Below, in pieces: positions 44,819 through 56,009 of a DNA stretch of 64,000 nt. The translations under genes and the position numbers were made by a program. The notes under the pieces were generated by a model, which made no database searches, was not told the DNA's origin, and was given only the letters and a program-made list of their open reading frames with translations. Source of the stretch: Neopestalotiopsis rosae (taxonomy: Eukaryota > Ascomycota > Sordariomycetes > Amphisphaeriales > Sporocadaceae). The stretch covers positions 6,076,001-6,140,000 of the forward strand of contig JALGAS010000001.1 in assembly GCA_023078685.1 (NCBI GenBank), read 5' to 3'. The number at the start of each line of letters is the position of its first letter. The first letter of the stretch is position 1.

Positions 44819-45670
44819 ATGGCTTTCTCGTTCTTCCGCCGTCTCAAGAGCAAGGTCCAGAGTCTGCGGTGCCGCAGGCGGGAAGTGTATTCCGCAACCT
44901 CCTTAGAGTCTCGGGACCCATACGAGCAAACGCGATCTCAGATCGCCGCTGAGATTCTGCTCCGTGAGCAGTTGGAGGCGGTGGACCGGGGGTTGGACGG
45001 GAAAGGGTTTCAAAAAGTGGTTACGGGCGGTGATGATGGCGATGCCATTTTGATCAACACCACGGAGCCATTTCCTGATTTTGATTTCAGCATTCATATA
45101 GAGGACACCGTGGAGAACGTCTTTGCAGAGGTGAGCTCTGCTTTCTGGAATGGCCGCCAGCGGTCCTGGAGCTGGGCATCCAACATGACGTGCGTTCAGG
45201 TGAGTGACCAGCGCAGGCGCGAGCAGGACCAATGGCCACTGTCTCTCAAGCCGGTGGCCAACCCGGTGACGGGCGAGGTTGTCTATGCTCCCGTGCGCTT
45301 CTTCCTGTTCCCCGGTTACTATGAAGAAGACCCGCCGCTCTGTGAATTTGCGGTGGAGAACACACTCGAGCAAGGCAAGTTCAGCAATGACAGCGGTTCA
45401 ATGGATGAGTCCCTCCAGCGTGCGTTCGCTGCCATGCATCAAGAACAGCAAGAGGGGAGCACCGTTGAAGAAGACAGCAAGTGGCGCTTCATTGATGTCG
45501 TTGCATCCAAGCGACACTGCAAGCAATCCTCGGAATGTCCAAAAGGTAGGGATACACGCTCATGGGCAGACTACGTACCAGGACGGTCAAAGGCACTTGG
45601 CTTGAAGCATAACTTTACCGAGATTGGAGGAACCATTCTACGGCTGTGTAGCATGCGACTTAGAATCTGA
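44819..45670 (+). CDS. Hypothetical protein
   Basis: 283 codons from the ATG at 44819 (MAFSFFRRLKSKVQSLRCRRRE), chosen because the TATA box at 44700 lies downstream of the earlier Met. The N-terminus is very basic, then a soluble mixed region with FDFSIHIEDTVENVFAEVSSAFWN and VYAPVRFFLFPGYYEEDPPLCEFAVE. No domain, transmembrane segment or signal peptide is recognised. The last 30 residues (after KGRD) look less protein-like, and an intron starting GTAGGG near 45546 may alter the true C-terminus. Function unknown. Confidence 0.6.
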   Translation: MAFSFFRRLKSKVQSLRCRRREVYSATSLESRDPYEQTRSQIAAEILLREQLEAVDRGLDGKGFQKVVTGGDDGDAILINTTEPFPDFDFSIHIEDTVENVFAEVSSAFWNGRQRSWSWASNMTCVQVSDQRRREQDQWPLSLKPVANPVTGEVVYAPVRFFLFPGYYEEDPPLCEFAVENTLEQGKFSNDSGSMDESLQRAFAAMHQEQQEGSTVEEDSKWRFIDVVASKRHCKQSSECPKGRDTRSWADYVPGRSKALGLKHNFTEIGGTILRLCSMRLRI

Positions 45671-45784
45671 TAGTAACAATACACCTGATGATGAACTGAC
45701 TTTGGAATACCTTGAATAACCGTTTCTGGCAACCGCGTAATCCTCAATCCGTGAATATCCAATGATGCAAAAGACTCGAGCTCA

Positions 45785-46736
45785 TCAAGTCAATAGTCCA
45801 AAGAATTTCAACATGTTCTGCTCATTGACTGGGGCAGTATGTCCCACGCCTTGGCCAAAGTAGCCCACGACTTGGCTCCCATCACCGTACAAGATCTGAG
45901 TGTACGCCGAGCTCGGCACACCGCTATTGTTCTTTGCGTTCTGCAAGCCCCAGACGGCTCCCCACTGCTTCAATGCTTCGTAGCCGGCCTGCGGGTACAC
46001 GAGATTGTCGGCCAGGCCGTGCCAGATCTGCATGCGCGGGTACTTGCCCGTGTAGCCCGGGTACGAGTTGTGGACAAAGGCGGCCCAGTCGGCCGCGGTA
46101 TGGGTGAGACCATGCGCGCACGTCTGGTTGGCGCCGAAGGGGGTGCTTGAGGCGCTGCCAAAGAAGCAAGCGTGCGCGACGCCGCTGTAGGCCGAGCCGG
46201 CGGCGAACACGTCCGGGTAGCTCCCGGCCATGACGTTGGTCATCATGGCGCCCGACGACGAGCCCATGACAAAGACGCGGCTCTTGTCGGCTGCGTACTT
46301 GTCCAGCGTGTAGTTGACCATGCTGATGATGCCCGCGGCGTCGCCGCCGCCGTTGTGCGTCAGCGAGGCGGCATTGTTCACGTCCCAGCAGTTGGAGTTG
46401 TGCGGCGTGCCCGGGTAGACCAGGATGAAGCCGCCAGAGTCAGCGTACGAGGGGAGCTTGGTGCCCGAATACCATGTTGGCGCGGAACCTCCGCAGGGGT
46501 GCAGCTGCATAAAACATTCCATGTCAGCCTGTTCATTTCACTATCACTATCATGCTAGACATAATACATACAGCTACAATGATTGCTGGATTGGTAGCGA
46601 GTTTGTCAGGGACATAGATGTAAAAGTTGATACTGGTTGGGTTGCTGCCAAAGTTTGTCACCTGCTGCAGGGAAGCGGCTGATGTCAAAGCAGCGGCTGC
46701 GACGATATTGCGAACTATAGTGAAGAGCTTCATCAT
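45785..46736 (-). CDS. Secreted carbohydrate esterase, CE1-type (acetylxylan/feruloyl esterase-like)
   Basis: Exons 46736-46572 and 46504-45785, intron 67 nt (GTATGT..ATGCAG), 294 codons (293 if Met2 is used). A signal peptide (LFTIVRNIVAAAALTSAASLQ) is followed by [32 protein letters not shown], the family's start with the oxyanion HPCGG. The nucleophile elbow is GSSSGAMM; the likely acid is the Asp in WHGLADNLV, and the catalytic His lies in GVGHTAP. These features match the PHB-depolymerase-like CE1 esterases that remove acetyl or feruloyl groups from plant xylan outside the cell. No cellulose-binding module is attached. A TATATAAA box lies about 65 bases upstream on the minus strand. The gene looks functional. 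Confidence 0.92.
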
Positions 46737-47326
46737 GATTGACTAGTCCCCAATGCTGTAGAGAACAATTGAAAAATAATGGTTTCTGGAGCGACTTTAT
46801 ATACACCTAGCCAGAAAGCTATATTAGTCAATTATGCTATTTCTGTCATATGCATTCGCATCGCTTTGACATCTACCTTGCTCTTGTTCTCTTGGCTACA
46901 TGAACAACCAACGATAATTGATTCCGAGTAAAAATGGTCCAAATGGGGCAACGGAGCTCTTGGGCGCCGGATTTGAGCAAAGGTTCAAGGATTCGGCAAC
47001 ATAGCACGGCAACCAAAAAGTCACAATTCAACGGGCTGCCAGAGAAATGATGAATTTTCTAACCGAGGTCAATTCCAACATCTGAAGAAGAAATGTTTCA
47101 ATCAATTAAACCACAACGCCGACCGTGATGAAAGAAATTGCAGAAGCCAAGGCAAATAATCTGGAAGGTGGTAATGCTCCGCATACTCCAAATGAATGCT
47201 TTTCGGTTGGCGCATCCGCGCCGGGAAAAAGCCAATCGCATTCACCCAATCAGCCAAGATTACCATAAGTGCAACCCGCCTTATTTAATATAACAGTGCC
47301 GACTTTCAATGCCGGTCGTGCCCTAC
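46737..47326. other. Intergenic, nothing beyond the esterase promoter
   Basis: About 590 bases. The TATA box of the esterase lies near 46798-46806 (minus strand). No other feature is recognised. Confidence 0.5.
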
Positions 47327-48379
47327 TCATAGGGTCCATGGCAAAGGGGATGCATTTGCACGCATGATGTCTACCTCTTCCAAAGGAGTGCTGACTGGAG
47401 GTCTCTCTTGCGGCCACCAAGATGCCGTCTGGATACCATCCCGGACAACTCGAAATTCTGCTTCGCGGGGCTTAGTACCGTAGAGTTTCTTTCCATCCTC
47501 GACCCAATGGAATAGACAAGAGCCGCAAGCACTCCGGCGTCCGAAAACGTTGAGTTCAATCAACTCTCATGTGCCCATGTGATACAAGACATCGAAAGTA
47601 AATCCCTGCTTCAGGAAAAGTTGATCCATTTCGCTGTCTGAGTCGAGTTCTTGCAGGATCTGCTTCCTGATCGTTTCGCACCCCTTCGCGATACGTTCCA
47701 TGTAGCGGAGTTTATCTTCACCTGCTAAATCATGGTGCTTCCATCGCTGGTGCCATTCGTATTGGCTGATTCCGGAAATGATCTCACCACCCGGTGGACA
47801 GAAGACACGATACTCTTTGGCGCTGCGCATGCGTTTGTCGAATGGCAGAAAGAACAGTTCGATTGGTGCTCCAGAGTCTAGCGCATTCTGCACCGCATTG
47901 TAAGCCCGAGTAGATGTTACCAAGCGCAGCAGAATGTCCTCCGTCTTATGAAGCCGTCCGTCGTTGGGCTTTAGGTCCTCGCTCCATGCGCCATCCTTGG
48001 CCGAGCAGGCGTCTAGTCGCATGTACAGCCCCTCCGGGGGAAACACGAGAGAGTTAAAGGCGGGCCCGAGTATCTCCATGACCTCTTCGCGGTACATGCG
48101 ATTGATGCAACGCCTTTGGATGGAGCCACGAGCTACTTCAAGCAAGAATTGCCCTTGAGTTGGGGTCAAGACGACATTTTGTAGATGGCCCGCTGGGACA
48201 CGGCGTGACTTAAGGATTAGAGGGAGCCATCTCCGGAAGGAATATGGCCTCTCTGATGGGATACCATGTCCAGGGGCTTCGTCGGCCGTATGGAACGCCG
48301 TGTTACACTTTCCGACATTCGGACGCGTCCTGGCCTGGTCGCTTTGAATGTCGTCCTTGTCGATTTGAATCAGCTTCAT
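47327..48379 (-). pseudogene. CDC123/D123-like protein with one in-frame TGA
   Basis: Reading from Met at 48379, 270 codons run to a TGA at 47569-47567; the same frame then continues without shift for about 79 more codons to 47327. The protein resembles a fungal branch of the CDC123 (ATP-grasp-like) family: FRRWLPLILKSRRVPAGHLQNVVL, YMRLDACSAKDG, EDILLRLVTSTRAYNAV, EYRVFCPPGGEIISGISQYEWHQRW, FTFDVLY. After the stop the expected C-terminus follows directly: LIELNVFGRRSACGSCLFHWVEDGKKLYG. So a single nonsense change, or a sequencing error, interrupts an otherwise intact gene. CDC123 proper assists eIF2 assembly; this branch is more distant and its job is unknown. No intron that would remove the TGA is visible. 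Confidence 0.75.
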
Positions 48380-49908
48380 TTTGGACAGAATGGCGTCGCT
48401 TAGCGGAGACGAATGAGTGGTTCAAGGTGATATGTGTGTCTTGTTTGGTCAGAAATGATGTGGAAGTGTGATGGAAACGGTTCGCCTTCTTTGGGAGGAA
48501 GGCAACTTGAGTTTTAATTCTCAATTTCAGGCAACCAGCCAGATTGACCTGAAGGGTGAGTTGCGACTTTAGGTTATGATACATGAGCACTGGTCAGATA
48601 TAACCTTCGCGACTACCTTAATTGCGGCCCGTTTACGCACCTTTTTGGCAGTCATCGAGCATCAGAGGGACCCCCAAAGGCAGACACTTGTTGAACTTTT
48701 GACACCTCATCTCCTTATAAACTGAAATAAAGTGAGTGCCTTTAACAACCCACGAACCACAGGTCACAGTGGTGTAGTGGTTCCGCTCCGATCCTAGAAA
48801 TCTAGTATCTCTAACTCTCTCTCTGGCTGGGTCCGCCCTCCCCCAGTCTTTTTGTTCGATTCCAGGAGTCGTCTCTTTTCCCCTTCCTGGGTTTTCCTTT
48901 CTTGTTCTAACTGATATTATCTTACCGTTTCCCAAGTCCGAGAAACCGGGAAAGAATGACTTTGAATGACATCCGATGTATTTTACACAATTTCGATCAT
49001 TATGATCTTGCCCTTGGTTGCTGTATCTTGCGAAAATGCTTCGTTTGAACTTGTGCTTCTAGTATTCACCACCCCTTTCTCGAAGCTATTAATACATCAC
49101 GCAACGTACTATTCAAGTGTCGAACAACCTGTGTTGAACCAATTCACAAACAAGCAATAGACTTTACACTGCTAGAATTATCCTCTTCTTTTGTTTTTAA
49201 TTTCATTGTAGAGGCCACCTGATGGTCCACGACATGCTTGGGACTCGGATTTGGACGTCCCTGAGCTTCAGGGTTGTTGATCTATCAACAAAGATGGTCG
49301 AAAATGGGCTTGTAAATGACCAACCGTGCAAGCTGAAACGCTGTACACTTTGGATTTTGTTGCATCACAATACCGAATGTGTTCATTGCTCAATGATCGA
49401 TGTTTAGAATGAGTGAGCCGGCAGGTAATTCTAGACACCTGTATTGCATACGGGTAGACACTGATATAGCACTGCAATGTAGTGGGGGCTCTGCCACTAC
49501 AAGAATAGTGTTGTCGCAAAATTCGGTAAAATTCGAAAAAAGAAAAGTAACTTATGAGAACTTCATCTTGTTGTCTATCAGTTGTTTTATTTTATTTTAC
49601 TCAATCAGGTGGAAATCACAGCGAATGCGTGTAGCTGTTGAGGCCGTCGAGTTGGAAGAGCCTTTGATGCCGCTGAATGGCGCGTCGCGCAGGCAGTAAC
49701 AGCGCTCCATCTTAGGCTGGTTGCCCCGCGACAGCGCCAAAACGTACATACCAGACCTCCCCATGATCAAATGTCATGGGGCACCGAGCGAACCCCACAG
49801 TTGATTGGACCCTGCATCAACGCCAACTGATAACATTGATCTTGCATTTCCATTTCAAACCTGCTCTTCACCATCAACTCTCCGTAATCGCCGTCGGTCC
49901 CAAATACT
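48380..49908. other. Long intergenic stretch, no gene supported
   Basis: About 1.5 kb between divergent genes. A tRNA-like pair of internal promoter boxes lies near 48768-48858, but the fold fails. No protein-like frame longer than 100 codons. Confidence 0.5.
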
Positions 49909-51572
49909 ATGAACATTGAAGGGAATCATGATGCTGGAGAGCAAGATGTCGGCGAATTGCCGCGTTCAAGGCCTCGGCGTGCTACTATCGGCGCCCTCCT
50001 TGCTTTACTCTTGCTCGTCAATCTTTCCACCAGTCTTTATCAGTTGCCCTTGAATCGGGTCATCGAGCAACGCCTGTGTCGCGACTATTACGATGAGAAT
50101 GACCCGTCGCGTGTTTTGCCTGGAGGCGCTATTCCCGAGGATCTCTGCAAGATTGATGAGGTCCAGAAGGGACTGGCATGGATCCAGGGCGCCATGGACA
50201 CTGCCTGGATCGTTGGTGGTGCGTCCCCAGTCCTGGCCTTCCCTCCACACGCTTGCCATGACAGGCACTAACGCGTTCCGCAGACTTTGTCATGACCATC
50301 CCATTAGGTTTTGTCGCCGAAAAATATGGTCAACGTACCGTGCTATGGATGAATTTGATTCCTCGTGTCTTTATGTTGTCCTGGGCTGCCGTCGTGGGAT
50401 ATTTTGAGCACGCTTTCCCGCCACGTGCCATTATTGCCGGGCCGTTCTTATCAGCGCTGGGCGGTGATTGTGTCTTCAACTCAATGACATATGCACTCGC
50501 TGCCAGCATCACCGACGACTATGTTCTTCGGTATGCGCTCCATTTCTTTTTATTCCTTGTTTTTATTTTCAGTTTATTATCAAGCACAAGGTTTGATATA
50601 CAAGCTAAAATATCTGCCAGTGCCACCTATTTTGGATGGATGAGCTCCATATCGTATGTTGTCGCCCTGCTTGGCCCAGCTCTGGCCTCGGCCTCAATGT
50701 CGCTTCTGCTTTGGTTGCCATTTCTTATGGGCATCACATTGCTAGTATTAGCTGTGCCCACCATTTCACTGCTGCCAGACCACCCCGAAGCAGAAACCGC
50801 CAGCCTTTCCCGCCAAGCTATAGAGGAGCAATCGCGACCCCTGATATCTTCCCCACTGCTCAAAGCCCAGGACGCAGATACTTCAGCATTTACCGCCATC
50901 GGCAAGCGCTATCAAACGCTCAAAGCCATGTTGGCCAGCCACACTAGGAACTTGCTGTTGCTATTCATCTCATTCTTCCTTACGTCACTCGCGAGCTCTG
51001 ATACGAAGCTCTTGCCGCAGTATATATCGAAGCGCTACCACTGGACCTTTGCATCGGCCGGCTACCTTCTGTCTGGCAAAGCAGTCATGAACTTTATACT
51101 CTTGACTGTCGTGATCCCGTCGCTTCTGCGGAACAGACATTCACTTAACAATGCACAATCATCCCCGGGTCAGACTGACAGAGCCAATATTCGATATGCT
51201 CTGATATGTCTCGCGGTCTCTATTGTTGGGGCATTTTCGATAGGCCTCGCAGCCGATATTTGGGTTCTAGTGCCAGCACTACTGGTTTATGCGCTGGGCT
51301 CTGCACTGCCGGTTTTCACTCTATCACTGCTTAAATCGCCAGCCATACAGCCGGAGCGCGGTATTGAGCTGCAGGGCAAGGACACTGAAACACACATGTT
51401 TGCTCTTGTCATGATGATCAAGACTCTTGGATCGCTTGTGGGGGCTCCTCTTATGGCCATTCTGTGGGTGAGAGGCATCTCACTTGGAGGTGCGGCTTTG
51501 GGCGTTCCATATTTCACAAGCTCCGCATGCTATGTTTTGGCTGTTGTGGTTATTTCAAGGATCAGGACATGA
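49909..51572 (+). CDS. Major facilitator superfamily transporter
   Basis: Exon 1 49909-50218, intron to 50283 (acceptor CCGCAG), exon 2 50284-50530, then a second intron starting GTATGC at 50531 with two in-frame acceptors (50572, TTTTCAG, or 50590, CACAAG), and a last exon to 51572. About 11-12 hydrophobic helices. The first loop is long and contains conserved-looking acidic and Cys residues (EQRLCRDYYDENDPSR, ..EDLCKIDEVQKGLAWIQG). After helix 2 comes GDFVMTIPLGFVAEKYGQRTVLW, matching the MFS G-x3-D/G-R-x-G-R signature between helices 2 and 3. The substrate is unknown; the layout resembles fungal drug/metabolite exporters. The exact donor of intron 1 (50216 or 50219) and acceptor of intron 2 are uncertain. 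Confidence 0.85.
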
Positions 51573-51613
51573 GAACAATTCTTTTTCTTTTTTTGTTTCC
51601 CCTTTGAGACAAT

Positions 51614-52207
51614 TTAGTGATGGCTATTGGAAGATCCAAATCTGCCGACCAGCACGGTTCCCAAGAATATGCCCCCAAGCACTGACAAGAAGTATCCGAC
51701 GTTCATCGTCATGACGGCAAGCATACTGTCCGTTGTCAGCACGTCTAGCCGTCCACCTTCGAAACATTGACGATACGCCGAGAGGCAACAAGTGAAAGTG
51801 ACAACTCACAGCAGATATCCGATCCCATCTACGAACACATCGATCAGTCCTCGGACTATTTCCGTGCCCAGCTCAAACGGGTGCATATGCCACTCTGTTC
51901 CCAATTGGCGAGCAAGTGCTGATCTCTTGTCTTCAACGTCAGTGGCTACATAGGCTGAGCCGGTGTCGTTGCTAGGTCGTGTCGATCGGAGGACAGTATG
52001 TATAGCCGCCTGCAGGATGCGATGAACCAGCGCCAGAACGATGAGAAAGATACATGTACCAGCGTATGATGCTTGGCCCGTCGGTGTCCACGCCGCCGAG
52101 AACAACGGCGTTGTGACGGATTGATGAAATATCATGTCCATCCTGATACAAGTCGTCGTGTCGCAAGAGCTGAGGGGTTGGTAGGGGACGTAAGCAGACA
52201 TGATCAA
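51614..52207 (-). CDS. Ctr-family copper transporter
   Basis: Exons 52207-51810 and 51725-51614; intron 84 nt (GTGAGT..GGACAG); 169 codons. Start at 52207; Met at 52201 is an alternative. It shows RMDMIFHQSVTTPLFSAAWTPT before the first helix (SYAGTCIFLIVLALVHRIL), the Ctr arrangement. Helix 2 has MLAVMTM, giving the copper-coordinating M-x3-M, and helix 3 has GGIFLGTVLVG, giving the G-x3-G packing motif. The end is SNSHH. Ctr proteins form trimers that carry Cu(I) across the plasma or vacuolar membrane. The gene is tail to tail with the MFS gene, only about 40 bases apart. Short N-terminus with few Met motifs, so perhaps a vacuolar or lower-affinity member (inference). Confidence 0.88.
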
Positions 52208-52715
52208 TCAATTTAACAAGGCAGTTTGACGTAATTATTGCGTCGCGTCATTGTCCTGAAAGCCGTCTTTGTTCTGTGCATCTGTCAGCGCAATGGAAGT
52301 GAAGGCAATGCTCCGTTTAGCTGTGACAAAGAAGCACCAAAATCAGAAAGAACTATCATTCCATGGTGGAGAACGGGAGTTTCTTCCGGATCATGTGGGA
52401 ATGGCACACTGAGGAAATTCCAGAAAGAGTAACAATGTAAACATATCGCGCCGCATTGGGCACTTCGTAGTCAAGCAGTGATGGAACAGCAACAGATTAG
52501 CGAAATGAGTGTTTTTATTATCATAACCCGGGTTGTTACTTTAAAAAGAATATTGAGGGATTGTCTTAGCCATTCATCTGAGAGCGCTCTCCGAAACTCC
52601 ACGTTTGAAGTGATTGGCTGCACACCATACTATATACAAGTGCAGATCAAACTCTCTTGTCATCATAATCTCATCATCTCATAAGCCGACGAGTGTTGCT
52701 GTGGCCACTGCTGAT
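52208..52715. other. Intergenic, nothing seen
   Basis: About 500 bases between the Ctr gene start and the end of the CFEM-like gene. It must contain the Ctr promoter. No copper-response element was recognised. Confidence 0.45.
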
Positions 52716-53165
52716 TCACAGCTTGATAACGGCGCAGACATTCTTGAGTGTAGTGGTCACCTGGGTGACCTGGGCTGTTTTCGATCAAAGTCAGTCATTT
52801 TCCTTTCCCATATGAAGTGCATGATGGCAAAAACAACTACAAGGGGAAGAGAAAAACTCACCAGTAGGGAGCTTGCAGGTGGTCTGCAGGCAGACGGCGG
52901 CGCCGTTGAGGACGCCCGTGACATTGTTGCAGAGGGTGCCGAGCTGGAGCAGCGACAGGGAGCCGGTGCCGGCCTTTTGCGCCGCGGCGTTGACGCAGGT
53001 GATGGCGCAGGTCGGGAGCTGCGCCAGCGACGTGAGCTGCGTGATCTGGCCCGTCAGGATGCCCGCGAGGCCGGTGAGGGAGGTGCTCCCGCCGACGGTC
53101 AGGGGCGAGGCCGAGGCGCTGGTGGCGGCGGCGGCGACGGCGACGATGACGTGAGAGAACTTCAT
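52716..53165 (-). CDS. Small secreted cysteine protein, CFEM-like
   Basis: Exons 53165-52862 and 52774-52716, intron 87 nt (GTGAGT..AAACAG); 120 codons. A signal peptide (MKFSHVIVAVAAAATSASA) leads to a mature part of about 100 residues. It reads SLAQLPTCAITCVNAAAQ, then LGTLCNN, then AAVCLQTTC, and in exon 2 KNVC: a CFEM-like order with six rather than the usual eight cysteines. CFEM proteins are fungal extracellular proteins that bind haem or act at the host or cell-wall interface. Six cysteines may mean a divergent member. Without the intron the frame would end in a false HHALHMGKEND tail. No GPI signal is seen. Confidence 0.78.
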
Positions 53166-54246
53166 TTTGATGGGTTTTAGAAGACTGAAAAAGGTCCTTG
53201 AAGTGGATTTATTGGATGGATGTGAAAACTGTGGTTTTGATGTGTTGAATCGAGTTGATGATGTTCGTTTTGACCGAGATGAAGTGGGAAATCAGGATGC
53301 TTAAATAGATGAAGTCTGGCAGCTCAGCTCAGCATATTTGCCCTTAATATCTCCATCATGTCAATGTTTATCTCGGTCGATGAGGCTGTATTCTTCCGTT
53401 AGCATGGTAGTGTTCCATAAAGTAAACAGTATAGCGGAGCTGCTACTTTCTGCTAATGGCGCATGCTTAATATAGTGGGAAGCTTAATTCGACAATATCC
53501 ACTTCCAGATGGAACCTTTTGACAGTTGGGCCCATTGGCTGAAGAGAAGCTGACAGGAACACTAGTCAATGTGTCTCAGAACCACCATCTACGGCGTCGA
53601 TCTGGAGCCTCATGGCGGCAGTTGAGCCCAGCTTTGTGGGGGAGAGAAGGGCAAACGATAGGTGCGGCGTCGGTGCGGCTCCAGAACGCGAGAGCAGCTA
53701 TCATCCATGTCTTGCCATTCTCAAGCTACGCACAAGACCTGGTACCTCGCTTAACCCAACATGATGTCAGGTCCCTAGTCTCGGGATCCAGCTCCTGTCA
53801 CTGCCCCCTCATGTCTCATATGTCAATTGCCTCGCGTGGCTCCAAGTGACTGGCCCATCCGACCTCATGTCCCCGTTGAACTTAGTTTAAATGTTCGCTA
53901 CAGATTTGTTATTATCTGGAATAGCATAGATGGCTAGTTTTCTGCGATTGCCCCAATCTGGAAATGCCCCGACATCTGTTCGTCTGAACAATTGCGCCTC
54001 CGTCCGCGGTGTCTCACTCCGGCACGTGGCATGTTGGACCTTTCAGTAGCGCGGCTCTGTTTTTGGATGTTTTTAGACAACCTTCAACGATTAATAAGTA
54101 TAGAATTTTTGGAATTGAGCAATTTTGAGTTCAAAATCTACAGGATATACACTTCTCAGATCCAAACACTCTAGTTGAACTGCCGGTAATATACATGGTC
54201 TTGAGATCCACTATCCACCTGTGCTCCATATAAATAACATAAAATA
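53166..54246. other. Intergenic, nothing supported
   Basis: About 1.1 kb from the CFEM-like gene start to the Fot1-like transposon. It includes the CFEM promoter. A 107-codon frame at 53526-53849 has no recognised character. GC drops sharply at 54246. Confidence 0.5.
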
Positions 54247-54293
54247 ACGTCCGTCACCCACTTTTGGCCACCTTTTATATTTAGCCACCTTAA
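54247..54293 (+). repeat. Left terminal inverted repeat of the Fot1-like element
   Basis: 47 bp; pairs with 61854-61900. Carries T/A where the right copy keeps C/G (for example ACCTTTTATATTT against ACCCCCCATATTT). Confidence 0.9.
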
Positions 54294-55539
54294 TTTAAAT
54301 TTGCTTATATTTTAATTATAAATTTTAATTAAAAATTATCTTAATTCTAATGCTATAATAATATATTTTTTAAAATTACTAGGGTTTTTAAAATCGCTAG
54401 ATTTATTAGAATTATCGTTAATTTCGCCAACCTCGATTTAAATTTTCCGGATAGCTTTAATATCGGCAAATTTCGAATTTAGGCTTATTTTAACCTTTTT
54501 ACGCTTTTTAGCCTTATTAGCATTAATTTATGCCTATAATACCTCGATTTTTCGATAAGCAATTGCTAATTCGTAAGCTTTCCCGTTAAAGCCTTTTTAA
54601 ACTTTTCGAAATAATAAACGTTATATAAAAATATCGATATCGAGCTTATTAAATAAGCTAAATTAATTATAAAGCTTATCCCTTTTTCGAGGGGTCGATT
54701 ATATTATTGCTAATATATTTGCTGCTTATTTTTTATTTCCCTAATTATCGAAATCCCTTTTATAATCCTTTTTAATTTATTTAGCAGGTATTTTCGAATT
54801 TTTAAATAATAAAGGGCTTATTAGGGGCTTAGCTATATTTATAAGCTATAATTTAATTTATTTTTAGCTATTAATAATATTTTTTTTATTAAGGCTGCTT
54901 TCCGAGCTTTATTATAATATATTAGGAAATTCTTTTTGCTTATAATAATATTATTATTTTATTAATTAAGGTTTTTAAGCTTTTTTTATATATTATTTTA
55001 AAAAAACCAAAAATTAATTAATTAAAAAATTAAAAAATATACGACGCATAAGGCGGTAAAAATATTAAATATATTTTATTTTTAAAATATATATATATAA
55101 ATTCCGTAATTTCGTAGCTTTTATAATTATTTAATATAAATAATTTAGCTTTTTAAAAATCGGTTAACTAGGTAAAAGGAATAAAAACCTTTTTTAATTA
55201 TTCGATAGCTATAAAATTTAAAATCTATTTATTTTTTAATATTATAAATTTTTAAAAACGGAATAAGGTTAAATTTAAAAAAAATTATTATTGCTAAATA
55301 TTTTTCTTTTTATATATTATAAATAAAAATAATTTATTATTAATTACGGAAATATATTCGATAAGGGTAATTTAAATACGGGATTTAGGCTGTTTTTTTC
55401 GAATAAAACGAGCTTTTAATAATTTAAAAATAAATCCGTTTAATCCTTTATTTTTAAAAATACTAATTTCGTTTATATTATATCGGTTCGTAAATTTAAT
55501 AGCTATAATTTTAAATATAGCGAGGTGCTTAAATTATAG

Positions 55540-56009
55540 TGTTTTAAGGTCTAATTGGGTAATTATATACTTTAGGCATAGGGAAGCGTTTAATTATAGA
55601 TTCGTAGAATCGTCTAGTATAGGCTGGAAAACGTAGTTATATTAAAGCTTAAGGAGAAAAAGAAAATAAACTAATTATAGGTAAAATAACTCCCTTTTAT
55701 ACCTATAAAATCAATTAATAAAAATATTCTAAAATATATTATTAATTAATTAATTTATAATTAAATTAATTAATAATACGGTTAATCTATAATTAAAGAA
55801 AATAGTAGAATATTATAAAAAATATTTAAATAGGGCTACCTTATAGTATTGCTACCGTAATAGCCATTATTTAGTGGGGTTTTACCGCATATTAAAGATA
55901 TCGTTAATAACCGATATTTTTATAGCCTTTATAGCTATTATAACGATATAATATGCGTTATAATGCTATTTTTATGCATTATCCGATGCTATATAATATC
56001 CGTGCAATA
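55540..56009 (-). repeat. 3' LTR of copia element (left on the plus strand)
   Basis: 470 bp, starting TGTTTTAAGGTC and ending GTGCAATA on the plus strand; matches 60865-61334 and the solo copy 23092-23563 apart from transitions. Confidence 0.9.

Noticed and set aside
48760..48870. tRNA-like segment with A-box (TGGTGTAGTGG) and B-box (TTCGATTCC) sequences
   Set aside because: Acceptor strands do not pair, the T stem has a mismatch and wobbles, and no anticodon arm is convincing; at best a decayed tRNA or SINE head.
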